Assembly (NCBI GenBank): GCA_002245135.1
Contig: NGBS01001225.1
Coordinates: 1 to 25,095 of the forward strand
Direction of reading: 5' to 3'
Source: Proteromonas lacertae
Taxonomy: Eukaryota > Sar > Bigyra > Opalinata > Proteromonadidae
Length of the DNA stretch: 25,095 nucleotides
Shown here: positions 8,240-17,104 of the stretch, piece after piece
How positions within the stretch are numbered: the first letter of the stretch is position 1
How the letters are laid out: each line of letters begins with the position of its first letter
Translations under genes and position numbers: made by a program
Notes under the pieces: model-generated
Database searches by the model: none
The model's input: the letters and a program-made list of their open reading frames with translations, nothing else
What the model was told of the DNA's origin: nothing

Positions 8240-8809
8240 ATGCGTAAATATCTTAAAAAGAACATACAACGCTTAATTAAAAAGAAAATAACGAAGAAAA
8301 TTAGAGGTAAGAAGAAAAATTCTACATATGATCATAACAGATATTATCAAAATTTATATCAAAACTATTTAACATCAACAGCAAAAGATGAAGTAGAAAA
8401 TAGAAATAATTTAAGAGATGAACAAATAGAACAAATAAAACATAAAATAGGTAAATTAAATGAAGCTAAAAAAGATGAAAATAATTCTGAAATTAAAAAA
8501 TTATCTCTTATGCAAGAAATGTTAGAAAGGGATAGAATAAAAGATCAGCAATATGTTAGCGATTTAAAAATAGGTAATAATTTAGCAAATCCTATAGCTA
8601 CTAACCAAAGAGAATTAGACGACCAACATTTATTTGGCTCAATGATGTATCAGTCCATGAATAGGCCAAACTATTTTGACTATGCTAAGAAATTGGCTCA
8701 GGCAAGAGAAGAAATTTCTAAATTAGATCCAACAGGAGCTGATAGTAGAAAAGGTTTTAAAGATAGAGTTATGAAAAAATTAAATAATATGTTAACCGAT
8801 GATGTATAG
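8240..8809 (+). CDS. Basic, coiled-coil structural protein candidate, 189 aa
   Basis: The first 30 residues are strongly basic (RKYLKKNIQRLIKKKITKK). A charged helical region follows (about 50-110, likely coiled coil), then a segment LANPIATNQRELDDQHLFGS and a C-terminal helical part. The LANPxA block with downstream LxD and Tyr-Ser positions also appears near residue 65 of the next gene, so the two share a motif and may be related or bind the same partner. A candidate promoter motif ATTTCTCT lies 43 bases before the start. The basic N-terminus resembles that of the Block B protein at 24295. No family was recognised; a core or capsid-lining protein is plausible. Confidence 0.6.
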   Translation: MRKYLKKNIQRLIKKKITKKIRGKKKNSTYDHNRYYQNLYQNYLTSTAKDEVENRNNLRDEQIEQIKHKIGKLNEAKKDENNSEIKKLSLMQEMLERDRIKDQQYVSDLKIGNNLANPIATNQRELDDQHLFGSMMYQSMNRPNYFDYAKKLAQAREEISKLDPTGADSRKGFKDRVMKKLNNMLTDDV

Positions 8810-8936
8810 AAATAATAATAATAATAATAAATATAATATATATTATAATATACTTTATTATAATATTCTTCTTTTTGATAATATTTTTCTTTTTGATTAT
8901 TCTATTTTTCTTTTTTTCTTTTTTTCATATTTTCTA

Positions 8937-10565
8937 ATGCCTGTTATTAAACAAGTTAGAACACGTAAACATAAACAACATAATAAAAATAATAATAAAA
9001 AGAGAAAGATACAGTATGACGATGAAATAAATAGTGAGGAAAATGAATTATATAATCAATCTAATCTAAGACAAAAATTGAAATCTCTAATAGACAAAAA
9101 ATTATCTAGTAATAAAAAAATAAAGTTAGATTTATCAAATTTAGCTAATCCTACAGCTAATGTAGATAAAGATTTAGCTGATTCTGCTAATACACAATTA
9201 GAACTATATGATTCTACTTTATTAAATAAATTTAGGCAAGATAGACCTGTTAATCCAAATATTAATGCTACAGAAAATAATTATATGTCTGATGAAGATA
9301 AATATAAATTATATATGTCTCAAATAACAGACCAATTTGGAAGATATTATAAAAATATTGGACAATTTAATAAACCATATAGTAATTATTATGGAGATCC
9401 TACTAACTTAACTTCTCAATATCAAAACCCTTTTATACAAAATCCACTAAATACTTTTTATCAAAATGATCAAGGTGAGTGGATTAACTCTAATACTTAT
9501 ATACAAAATCAGCCAAATCCTGCTGCTTATAATACAGGTTCTTATGTTAACAGTCAACGATGGGTAAATAATCAAAATGGTCAAGAATATAATGAAAAAG
9601 CAGCAGAATGGCAACAAAAATATACTTTAGAAAAGAAGGAAAAAGAAGATTTAGCATCAAAAGTAAATCAAATGTCTGAAGAAAAGAAACAGTGGTTTAG
9701 TAATAAACTATTTAAGTGGTTTGAAGATCATGGTATAACTTCTACTGCTAAATTTATGTATTGGGGATTAAGTACTGCTATGTTAACTGTATTTAGTGGA
9801 AGTCTTAGTGCTATTATAAATTTAATACCTATGCCTTTCGGTATGAACCAGTTTATAGGTGGTATATTGTTATATAATCCAACCTTAATGCATAAAATAT
9901 TTGGTTTTGACGAAGAAAAAGTTGTAATATCTGGTTGGGCTAATATATTATTACAAGGTATGTGGAATAGACTATATCATAATTTATGGAACTGGTTAAC
10001 ATCTTCATCTGGTAATACAAGTATATGGACTACAGTAGCTAATAGTATAAGTGACTCTTGGCATGGTTTTTGGAATGGTGTTAAAAATATATGGAATAGA
10101 ATATTAGGAAGAGGAAGTAGTTCAGCAACAACTACAACAGTTGCAAATAATACAACTACTGCTACTAATACAACTGCAAATGCTACAGACACCGGCGCGT
10201 GTGCTAATCCAGCTTATCCATATACAAACTCTACGCAACCTGCCCATGTTTCCAACACAACTCTACCAGCTTATGACTATACAGAAAATGAATATGCTAA
10301 TAATGTTTTAGGAAATTACTCTAGTAGAATTACAGGTAAATATGCTGATAAAATGATTCAGAAATATATAGGACCTTCACAGCAACCTCCAGTTGTAAAT
10401 GTACCTCCTCCTCCTCCTCCACCTCTTCCTCCTCAACCTAGTCAACCTGAACCAACAGCTTCACAACAACAACAACCACCACCTTTAGCTATAGCACCTC
10501 CACCCCAGATAATGGAACTTGTCCAATTCCAGACCAAGGCTATTGTTATACTCAGAATAATCTAA
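8937..10565 (+). CDS. Large Asn/Tyr-rich protein with membrane segments and Pro-rich tail (first part of locus)
   Basis: I start it at 8937 (MPVIKQVRTRKHKQ), after a long T/C-rich leader. The order is: a basic N-terminus with an NLS-like KKRKIQ; a LANPTA motif near residue 65; a long Asn/Tyr/Gln-rich part; a helical charged stretch (about 225-255); a hydrophobic region with probable membrane segments (about 270-320, GLSTAMLTVFSGSLSAIINLI); a Thr/Asn-rich linker; and a long polyproline tract (about 480-525). This locus and the frame that follows (10859-13177) probably form one very large structural gene with about one break; it is treated as part of the fossil. No family was recognised; an entry or minor capsid protein is an inference. 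Confidence 0.55.
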   Translation: MPVIKQVRTRKHKQHNKNNNKKRKIQYDDEINSEENELYNQSNLRQKLKSLIDKKLSSNKKIKLDLSNLANPTANVDKDLADSANTQLELYDSTLLNKFRQDRPVNPNINATENNYMSDEDKYKLYMSQITDQFGRYYKNIGQFNKPYSNYYGDPTNLTSQYQNPFIQNPLNTFYQNDQGEWINSNTYIQNQPNPAAYNTGSYVNSQRWVNNQNGQEYNEKAAEWQQKYTLEKKEKEDLASKVNQMSEEKKQWFSNKLFKWFEDHGITSTAKFMYWGLSTAMLTVFSGSLSAIINLIPMPFGMNQFIGGILLYNPTLMHKIFGFDEEKVVISGWANILLQGMWNRLYHNLWNWLTSSSGNTSIWTTVANSISDSWHGFWNGVKNIWNRILGRGSSSATTTTVANNTTTATNTTANATDTGACANPAYPYTNSTQPAHVSNTTLPAYDYTENEYANNVLGNYSSRITGKYADKMIQKYIGPSQQPPVVNVPPPPPPPLPPQPSQPEPTASQQQQPPPLAIAPPPQIMELVQFQTKAIVILRII

Positions 10566-10858
10566 TAGCTCCTCCACCTCCTCAACCACAAAGTGTATTA
10601 AGAAATAGATTTAGATCTCATTTAAGAGGTAATAATAATATTAAACCACCACAAGTAATAGATGTAACAAACCCTGTAAATCCTCCATTAATAGCACCTC
10701 CACCACCTAGACCATTTAAAGATACTCCTAATCTAATAAGTACAACAGCTAAAAACTATTTAGCACTTAAAAATGTAGACGCAAATAAGTTATATTATAA
10801 TGCAGGTTTAAGTAGTCAACAAATAAATCAATTTTATCCTTTATATGGTGATTCTTAT

Positions 10859-13177
10859 ATGGATTATAAAGAATACGCAGTAGATCCTAATTTAATTCCT
10901 AACGATAATAGTGTGTTTGGAAAAGCCTATAATTGGCTATTTCATAGTGACAGGAAGGAAGGAAGTGGTAGAAATATGTCACATAAAAATAAAAAGAAAT
11001 TAAAGAATAAATTATTTAAGAGTATTATTGCAGAGTTAAATAGTAAGAATAAGATCCCACGGAGGCATCGCTGTCATCGTAGATTATTAAATAATAATAA
11101 TAAAAAAATAGGAGGTGCAAATAATGTAACAGGTCAAAAAATAACAAATAATGATCCTAATACTTATGTAAGAGTTAGTAATAATGTTGAACAAGGTCAA
11201 AATTTTTTAGTTCCTAATCCTAATGCTACTGAAGATAATGGTTTATTAAATTATTTAGATTCTACCAACTTAACTCAACAAAATAATTTGCCTGTAAATT
11301 TACATGATACATCTGCAGCATATAATTATAATTGGAATTGGTCTAATTTATTACCAAAATTAAGAACAGATGAAGATTTTAAAAAAATGAGATATCAAAT
11401 AGCTCAAAATTATGGTCAGCAAATTCCTCGTTTTGATCCTTCTTATTATAATACTGGTTGGAATAATTTTATTTCTAATATGCCTTTTATGGGAAATTAT
11501 AATGAAGTTTATATAAACCCTTCTAATCCTAGACAATATATAAAACCAGGATATTTTGATAATAAAACTGAGTTTGATAATAATTTTAAAACTTATGATA
11601 TAGGATATAGTAGAATAACAGATCCTCTAGTACAATTAAATCCTAAAATTGCTAAATTATCAACAAGTGAATTAAAAAAGTATATGGGAGTACCTCAAAA
11701 TATGACATTTTTAGATTATATATCTCAATTAGGAGATCCTGAAAAAGGTGATGCAAATTATGTGTATAAAAAAAATCCTTTAGTTATAGATTATACTAAA
11801 GAAAATGGTTATGCTGAAAATATTAAATTACAACAAGAATTATTAAAAAATGAAGAAGCTGCTGCTTTGCATAATTGGTTAAATGAAATTAAGCTTAATG
11901 CAAATGTAGATAAAATAAATCAATATCAACAATTATTTGGGCAATTAAGAAGTAGAGAATTATCTGATAGTGATATAGAAGAAAGAGCTAATTTATATAC
12001 TTGGTTAAATAATGATCCAGAAGCTCTAAAAAAATTTCAAGGAATAAATCCAATAAATTATATAAAAATAGATAAAAATAAAATAATAGATGAAAAACAA
12101 GAAAGAATAAATAATTTAGTAAATGCTGCAAATAGTAAAACATCAATAAATTATGAGTTAAATAATAAATTATTAGGTCATGAAGTTCCTAGTGAATGGC
12201 AAAATGCTTCAAATGCTGAAAAATATGATATAGGAATAAGGTTATTAAATGATGCTTTATCTTCTTGGAAAGAGTTAGAAGGTAGTCAATTTTCTGAAGC
12301 TATGAAAAATATAAAATCTGGCGATTTAGTAGGTTTTACTTGGAATATAATTTTATGCTTAGATAATATATTAAAAATAATTCCATTATCTTATTATCAT
12401 TTTAAAGATTATTTATATGGAGGTGTGACGCATTCCAATATTGAAGTGGAATATTTCATGAAAAATGCCCATGCAATAATAGTAACATTATTAGCTTGGT
12501 GGGGATATAAGAAAGGTTATTATGGAATGAGAGGATTATTTTATATTTTTTGGTACTTTCTACCTCAATATTATAATATTATTAGAAGTATTTCTGGAAA
12601 TAGATTACCTCCTATTGAGCAACTTTATAATATGGAATATAAAACTATAGAATCATATTTGCCTGATTATATAAGGAATTCTAACTTACCACTTGGATTT
12701 ATGTGGAATTTTGCAACCTCTTTCTTATTAGGAAACCATCCTTATTTACAATTTTTCTTATCTGCACTTCCTCAATTTAGTAAATTTGCCGCATTTGGCG
12801 AACCTAAATCATTCTGGGATTGGAAGAATTGGTTTCCTAAGTATCCTAAATCACCTTGGGATGTTAAAGGATTTATAGGATGGATAGGTTTTATAGGTGT
12901 CTTAATAACTGCAGGAGGTTCTATATTTGGATTATTAGATGCTGCAGGTTTATTTAAGTTTTTGAATGGTTTCTCACCTAATCAAAATATGATACCTAAT
13001 CAAATACAATTAGCTAATAATGGAAATTTCATAACTAATTTACCTATAGATTTAACTAATTATGGAACAGCATACGCAAATGCTAATCAATTATATCATA
13101 TATATAAAAATGGATTAGGTAGATATAATAAAAGTTTTATTAAACAAATTGTCTCAAGATGCTCTTTCAAATTTTGA
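10859..13177 (+). CDS. Large protein with membrane segments (second part of locus), about 772 aa
   Basis: The true start is uncertain, since coding-like sequence with Pro-rich and folded segments also precedes 10859. Near residue 40-80 there is a basic stretch (MSHKNKKKLKNKLFKSI, then PRRHRCHRR). A long Asn/Tyr-rich, mostly helical region follows. From about residue 515 there are several hydrophobic segments (IIVTLLAWWGY, LFYIFWYFLPQYY), then another near 675-710 (FIGWIGFIGVLITAGG). The layout repeats that of the preceding frame: basic start, Asn-rich body, membrane segments. It ends within the start of the protease region, the two overlapping slightly. No family was recognised. Its size and membrane segments suggest a structural or entry protein. 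Confidence 0.55.
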   Translation: MDYKEYAVDPNLIPNDNSVFGKAYNWLFHSDRKEGSGRNMSHKNKKKLKNKLFKSIIAELNSKNKIPRRHRCHRRLLNNNNKKIGGANNVTGQKITNNDPNTYVRVSNNVEQGQNFLVPNPNATEDNGLLNYLDSTNLTQQNNLPVNLHDTSAAYNYNWNWSNLLPKLRTDEDFKKMRYQIAQNYGQQIPRFDPSYYNTGWNNFISNMPFMGNYNEVYINPSNPRQYIKPGYFDNKTEFDNNFKTYDIGYSRITDPLVQLNPKIAKLSTSELKKYMGVPQNMTFLDYISQLGDPEKGDANYVYKKNPLVIDYTKENGYAENIKLQQELLKNEEAAALHNWLNEIKLNANVDKINQYQQLFGQLRSRELSDSDIEERANLYTWLNNDPEALKKFQGINPINYIKIDKNKIIDEKQERINNLVNAANSKTSINYELNNKLLGHEVPSEWQNASNAEKYDIGIRLLNDALSSWKELEGSQFSEAMKNIKSGDLVGFTWNIILCLDNILKIIPLSYYHFKDYLYGGVTHSNIEVEYFMKNAHAIIVTLLAWWGYKKGYYGMRGLFYIFWYFLPQYYNIIRSISGNRLPPIEQLYNMEYKTIESYLPDYIRNSNLPLGFMWNFATSFLLGNHPYLQFFLSALPQFSKFAAFGEPKSFWDWKNWFPKYPKSPWDVKGFIGWIGFIGVLITAGGSIFGLLDAAGLFKFLNGFSPNQNMIPNQIQLANNGNFITNLPIDLTNYGTAYANANQLYHIYKNGLGRYNKSFIKQIVSRCSFKF

Positions 13178-13646
13178 TATAGAAGACATTATAAAAATTA
13201 GATATAAAAATTTTAATGGTCAATTTCAAGGTGTATTTTGTTGGGACGAATTAGTCCTCCCAATAAATACATCTAAAAATAGATGGGGAATAATAATTAA
13301 CACTTTAAATACATCTGCAAAACCTGATGAAATAGGTCATTGGGTATCTCTTGTGATTGATAATGTTCATAACAATTTTTTATACTATGATTCTTTTGGA
13401 GAAAATCCAAAGAATTTTGAAACATTTAAAAATACTATTAAAAAAATTAAAAGAAACAAAAATAAAGAATATGAGTTAAAAGTTAATGCTATTCAAAATC
13501 AAAAGTCCACAACATCAAATTGTGGATTTTTTGCTATAAAATTTTTAGAAAATATATTAAAGAAAAATAAAAGTTTTAAGCAAAGTACTAATTTTAATAC
13601 TCAGACTGGTGAAAAACAAATTGAATTATTTAAAAAGTCTTTTTAA
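13149..13646 (+). CDS. Adenain/Ulp1-like cysteine protease (Block A), about 165 aa
   Basis: This maturation protease is expected to cleave core and capsid precursors inside the particle. The catalytic set of the C5/C48-type fold is visible: His in IGHWVSL (residue 64), Asp in YYDSFG (81), an oxyanion Gln in IQNQKS (116 or 118), and Cys in NCGFFAIKF (125). ALSNFDIE near the N-terminus and TNFNxxxGEK near the end are shared with the Block B protease. The length suits the family (adenain is about 200 residues). The exact start is unclear and lies in the tail of the upstream frame. The stop is followed within two bases by the 120-bp tandem array. Confidence 0.85.
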   Translation: MSQDALSNFDIEDIIKIRYKNFNGQFQGVFCWDELVLPINTSKNRWGIIINTLNTSAKPDEIGHWVSLVIDNVHNNFLYYDSFGENPKNFETFKNTIKKIKRNKNKEYELKVNAIQNQKSTTSNCGFFAIKFLENILKKNKSFKQSTNFNTQTGEKQIELFKKSF

Positions 13647-13647
13647 A

Positions 13648-14825
13648 AAGTCCAAGAAATGAATTAGAAATATTATTATGTGGTTTTATGATTAATATAC
13701 AAAGACAGAGTGGTGCTAGAATTAAAATATAGTGAATATGTTACACATTAGAAGTGATCTCAAAGAGAAGTCCAAGAAATGAATTAGAAATATTATTATG
13801 TGGTTTTATGATTAATATACAAAGACAGAGTGGTGCTAGAATTAAAATATAGTGAATATGTTACACATTAGAAGTGATCTCAAAGAGAAGTCCAAGAAAT
13901 GAATTAGAAATATTATTATGTGGTTTTATGATTAATATACAAAGACAGAGTGGTGCTAGAATTAAAATATAGTGAATATGTTACACATTAGAAGTGATCT
14001 CAAAGAGAAGTCCAAAAAGTGAATTAGAAATATTATTATGTGGTTTTATGATTAATATACAAAGACAGAGTGGTGCTAGAATTAAAATATAGTGAATATG
14101 TTACATATTAGAAGTGATCTCAAAGAGAAGTCCAAGAAATGAATTAGAAATATTATTATGTGGTTTTATGATTAATATACAAAGACAGAGTGGTGCTAGA
14201 ATTAAAATATAGTGAATATGTTACACATTAGAAGTGATCTCAAAGAGAAGTCCAAGAAATGAATTAGAAATATTATTATGTGGTTTTATGATTAATATAC
14301 AAAGACAGAGTGGTGCTAGAATTAAAATATAGTGAATATGTTACACATTAGAAGTGATCTCAAAGAGAAGTCCAAGAAATGAATTAGAAATATTATTATG
14401 TGGTTTTATGATTAATATACAAAGACAGAGTGGTGCTAGAATTAAAATATAGTGAATATGTTACACATTAGAAGTGATCTCAAAGAGAAGTCCAAGAAAT
14501 GAATTAGAAATATTATTATGTGGTTTTATGATTAATATACAAAGACAGAGTGGTGCTAGAATTAAAATATAGTGAATATGTTACACATTAGAAGTGATCT
14601 CAAAGAGAAGTCCAAGAAATGAATTAGAAATATTATTATGTGGTTTTATGATTAATATACAAAGACAGAGTGGTGCTAGAATTAAAATATAGTGAATATG
14701 TTACACATTAGAAGTGATCTCAAAGAGAAGTCCAAGAAATGAATTAGAAATATTATTATGTGGTTTTATGATTAATATACAAAGACAGAGTGGTGCTAGA
14801 ATTAAAATATAGTGAATATGTTACA
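13648..14825. repeat. Tandem array, 120-bp unit, about 9.8 copies
   Basis: Units start at 13648, 13768, 13888, 14008, 14128, 14248, 14368, 14488, 14608 and 14728; the last is short, ending at about 14825. All are identical by eye except the fourth, which has three substitutions (two in the opening segment, one in its ttacaYatta end). There are no spacers, so this is not a CRISPR array. One frame of each unit is open for 27 codons and ends in a stop. It reads EILLCGFMINIQRQSGARIKI-like, split here as EILLCGF then MINIQRQSGARIKI, similar to the end of a KH domain. The near identity implies recent expansion or homogenisation. It could be satellite DNA, a subterminal repeat or a replication or transcription element. 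Confidence 0.97.
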
Positions 14826-15454
14826 TGATATTTAATAGTTACTAGTCATATTGGATAATTTAATTAAAATATGAAAGAGATAATTGTTTTTGGTTGTTAC
14901 ATTTAAATTGAATATGTAGTTGATGTAATTAACTAACAATGTTGATGATAAACATCGATAGTTGTAGCAGAAATAGGAAAGATGTTTGAGAAGAAGATTT
15001 ATTGGAATTTAAATGGTGACACTGACACACCCTCTTGCTTTTAGTTATTTAGCAAAGGAAAGAAAAATAACAGTAACAACAGCTCTAGTAATAAACTTAA
15101 TAACTGGATCTAATTATAAAGTAATATGGATCGAATATGATTTGATTATAGATGTTCTTTTGGACAGATCTTAGATATGCTATTTATACACATATTTATT
15201 TTTCTTCTTGTAGGGAATACTACATAGTGTTGATTGGTTATCCTTAATAATTCTTTTTTAATAAAAAGTAAAGGGGTATTTGGGGGAAATTTTGGTTGAT
15301 TAAGAATTGCATTTCTACTAGTTTTGTTGTTTGTTTTTGAAATAAAGCTGTAATTTTTTATTTACTTATATCTAATTATATAGACTAATTGTACCAGTAT
15401 GAATAAAATTGAAATTGTAAATGAATGTGTAGTGATTCCTGTTAGCAAGGACAG
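14826..15454. other. Gene-free spacer of about 630 bp, host-like in character
   Basis: I see no supported gene. The longest ATG frame I noted is 53 codons (15013-15174) and has no recognisable features. The sequence is less simple than viral spacers and has G runs (aaaggggtatttggggg). It also has pyrimidine tracts ending in AG, such as tttttcttcttgtagg near 15200, that resemble eukaryotic 3' splice sites, and an AATAAA near 15341. These are suggestive of host intergenic or intronic DNA but not decisive. It separates the tandem array from the convergent end of the Block B capsid module. Confidence 0.5.
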
Positions 15455-16228
15455 TCACTCAATAGTCGATGGCAACTCTGTTATAATAACTTGAGGTGGG
15501 AATGCTTGATATGAATATGCATCAAGACCTTTTCGTTCTATATAAAGATTACATTTATTATTATTATTTCTTAATATAGGCCAAAAACATCCATAATCAT
15601 TAATTGCAGGTTGTGAAGTTTCATTTATTACACCTTGTATAGGGAAGTATATTCCATTACTACCATCTACAAAGTATGTTTCTAATAATTTGTTATAATA
15701 TTGTTGCAATAAATCTTCTTTACCTGGTTCAGCTTTAATAACATGATTGTCATCTAGATATAATATAAATCCATAACCATCATCATGATTTTTTAAAACA
15801 AGGCCATTGTATATCTTGATTCTCATAAAATGTTCAAACATTTGAATTTTTATAGGTACTTTTACAGTAGATTCATATTGATTGATGGAACCATCTTGAA
15901 ATATATAGAAATTAACTGACCAATATGTATATTCAGTATGCAATAATTTAGGTGATACAGAATTATTAACTATTGTAGTACTACCTCCAGAGCTATTATT
16001 TACAACATTATATATTTCTTGACATTTACCATATATAGTATTTGTAGTAGTTTTGATATCATTAACAGGTGTAATAATATTATTTATTTGAGTATCAGTA
16101 TGATTATTAATAGGTTTAACAATAGTATCAGGATCAGTAGGTTGTATATTTATTTTGTCAGCTATATCTTTAGCAAGCTTATCTGTATCAATATTTATAT
16201 CTGAAGTATTTCGTTCCCCAATAAACAT
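15455..16228 (-). CDS. Fibre-like/attachment protein candidate (Block B), 257 aa
   Basis: This is the last gene of the Block B capsid module, in the same position as 4159-4845. I chose MFIGERNTSD at 16228; an earlier ATG would add a Phe/Leu-rich leader of the kind seen before many genes here, though both fibre-like genes have such a leader, so a short membrane anchor is not excluded. Residues about 10-85 are a polar, heptad-like, Ile/Asp/Asn/Thr-rich segment (TDKLAKDIADKIN, then NNIITPVNDIKTTT), suggesting a trimeric stalk. A Gly/Ser hinge (NNSSGGSTT) precedes a beta-rich C-terminal domain. Sequence identity to Block A is low, as expected for a host-binding head. The function is inferred. Confidence 0.6.
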   Translation of the reverse strand: MFIGERNTSDINIDTDKLAKDIADKINIQPTDPDTIVKPINNHTDTQINNIITPVNDIKTTTNTIYGKCQEIYNVVNNSSGGSTTIVNNSVSPKLLHTEYTYWSVNFYIFQDGSINQYESTVKVPIKIQMFEHFMRIKIYNGLVLKNHDDGYGFILYLDDNHVIKAEPGKEDLLQQYYNKLLETYFVDGSNGIYFPIQGVINETSQPAINDYGCFWPILRNNNNKCNLYIERKGLDAYSYQAFPPQVIITELPSTIE

Positions 16229-16359
16229 TTTTTGAATTAATAAACAATAAAATAACAAAATTAATAAAAACATCAAGAAACTTCAGAATGATCTTCAATC
16301 AAAATATTAAAGTTAGCTCTAAACACTTTTTTAACATTATCAATATATAAGAAGTTATA

Positions 16360-17034
16360 TTATGGCTTAGTAACAGCTAAATATAACTCTTTAAATGTTT
16401 CATATTCAGGTATCCATATATTCAATGAGTTGTATAAGTCAAACAAATTTCTATTACTCAATCCATAAAATGTTAAACAATAATCTACTTGTGATCTTGC
16501 TGAAGGTACTATATCAGTAATATATTGACTACTAATTATAATTTTTGATTTTAAATGTCTATTTTCTTTCATTAATACTGGTATGATATTAGCTGTTTTC
16601 AACTCTAAACTAAGATCATCAAATATTATAATATGTTCTGCATACTCAAAATTATCTTTGTTTGTATCATCAATTGATTTCATTAACTTCTCTACTAAAT
16701 TATCTCCTGAATAAGGTTCAAATAATGAATCGTTTTCATCATAACTAATTTCATTATAATCTAATAACTCTTTAATTGAATCATATATCCTATCTTGTTT
16801 AATTGTACCTACGAAAAAATGTACATGTTGTTTTTTCTTATATTTTGGATCTATAATATGTCTTAATATATTGTATATCAAAGTAGTTTTCCCACTGTTC
16901 TTACGTGCCACAATAAATATATTGCAGAAAGGCTCATTAAAGTAATCATATCCCAGAATTTTCTTAGGATCAAAAGACTCACCACCATCAACAGGTTCAA
17001 TTTGTATATTATTTATTTTTTCAAATTTAAACAT
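16360..17034 (-). CDS. A32-type genome-packaging ATPase (Block B), about 224 aa
   Basis: This is a second packaging ATPase. I start it at 17034 (MFKFEKINNIQIEPV), which aligns with the Block A start (MQLEKINDITINPV). Walker A ARKNSGKT lies at about 43-50, Walker B IIIFDD at about 135-140, and SSQYITD follows. The blocks GYDYFxxPFCNIF, HxKSKxIISSQYITDI and SLNIWI are nearly identical to Block A. The Asp/Ser tail of the Block A protein is absent. Comparison with the paralogue suggests the gene carries about one break, and it is treated as part of the fossil. The next gene begins about 130 bp downstream. Confidence 0.88.
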   Translation of the reverse strand: MFKFEKINNIQIEPVDGGESFDPKKILGYDYFNEPFCNIFIVARKNSGKTTLIYNILRHIIDPKYKKKQHVHFFVGTIKQDRIYDSIKELLDYNEISYDENDSLFEPYSGDNLVEKLMKSIDDTNKDNFEYAEHIIIFDDLSLELKTANIIPVLMKENRHLKSKIIISSQYITDIVPSARSQVDYCLTFYGLSNRNLFDLYNSLNIWIPEYETFKELYLAVTKP

Positions 17035-17104
17035 AGTGTGTGTATATATTATGTAGTGAGAAATCAAAAAATAAAAATAGAAGTCAATAATAAAGTATTA
17101 TTAC

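Larger units (their letters stand above)
1..13646. mobile_element. Virus-like element, Block A (Polinton/adintovirus-like), left end outside window
   Basis: This is a compact block of short-spaced genes on both strands. It carries penton-like, double-jelly-roll-type capsid, A32-type ATPase, fibre-like, arginine-rich core and adenain-like protease genes. That combination is diagnostic of Polinton/adintovirus-type elements (established family knowledge). No family B DNA polymerase or retroviral-type integrase is visible, so either the element continues to the left of the window or that part is absent. It looks mostly whole, with perhaps three or four breaks in all. Preserved long reading frames suggest a young copy or a still-active virus. 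The right limit is set by the protease stop, immediately followed by a tandem array. Confidence 0.8.

Noticed and set aside
8799-8936. Asn/Phe-rich N-terminal extension of the large protein
   Set aside because: The residues come from AT and T/C simple sequence; MPVIKQ at 8937 with its basic start resembles neighbouring genes.
9977-10192. Val-rich minus-strand reading frame
   Set aside because: It is the complement of the Thr/Asn-rich linker in the large Block A protein.
13648-14825. CRISPR array
   Set aside because: Units are 120 bp and contiguous with no variable spacers; this is a plain tandem repeat.
15013-15174. 53-codon ATG frame in the inter-block spacer
   Set aside because: No recognisable domain, no promoter-like motif and composition like its surroundings; not enough to call a gene.
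15180-15215. Splice acceptor of a host exon
   Set aside because: The pyrimidine-AG pattern is good but no convincing exon follows, so it is noted only as a composition clue.
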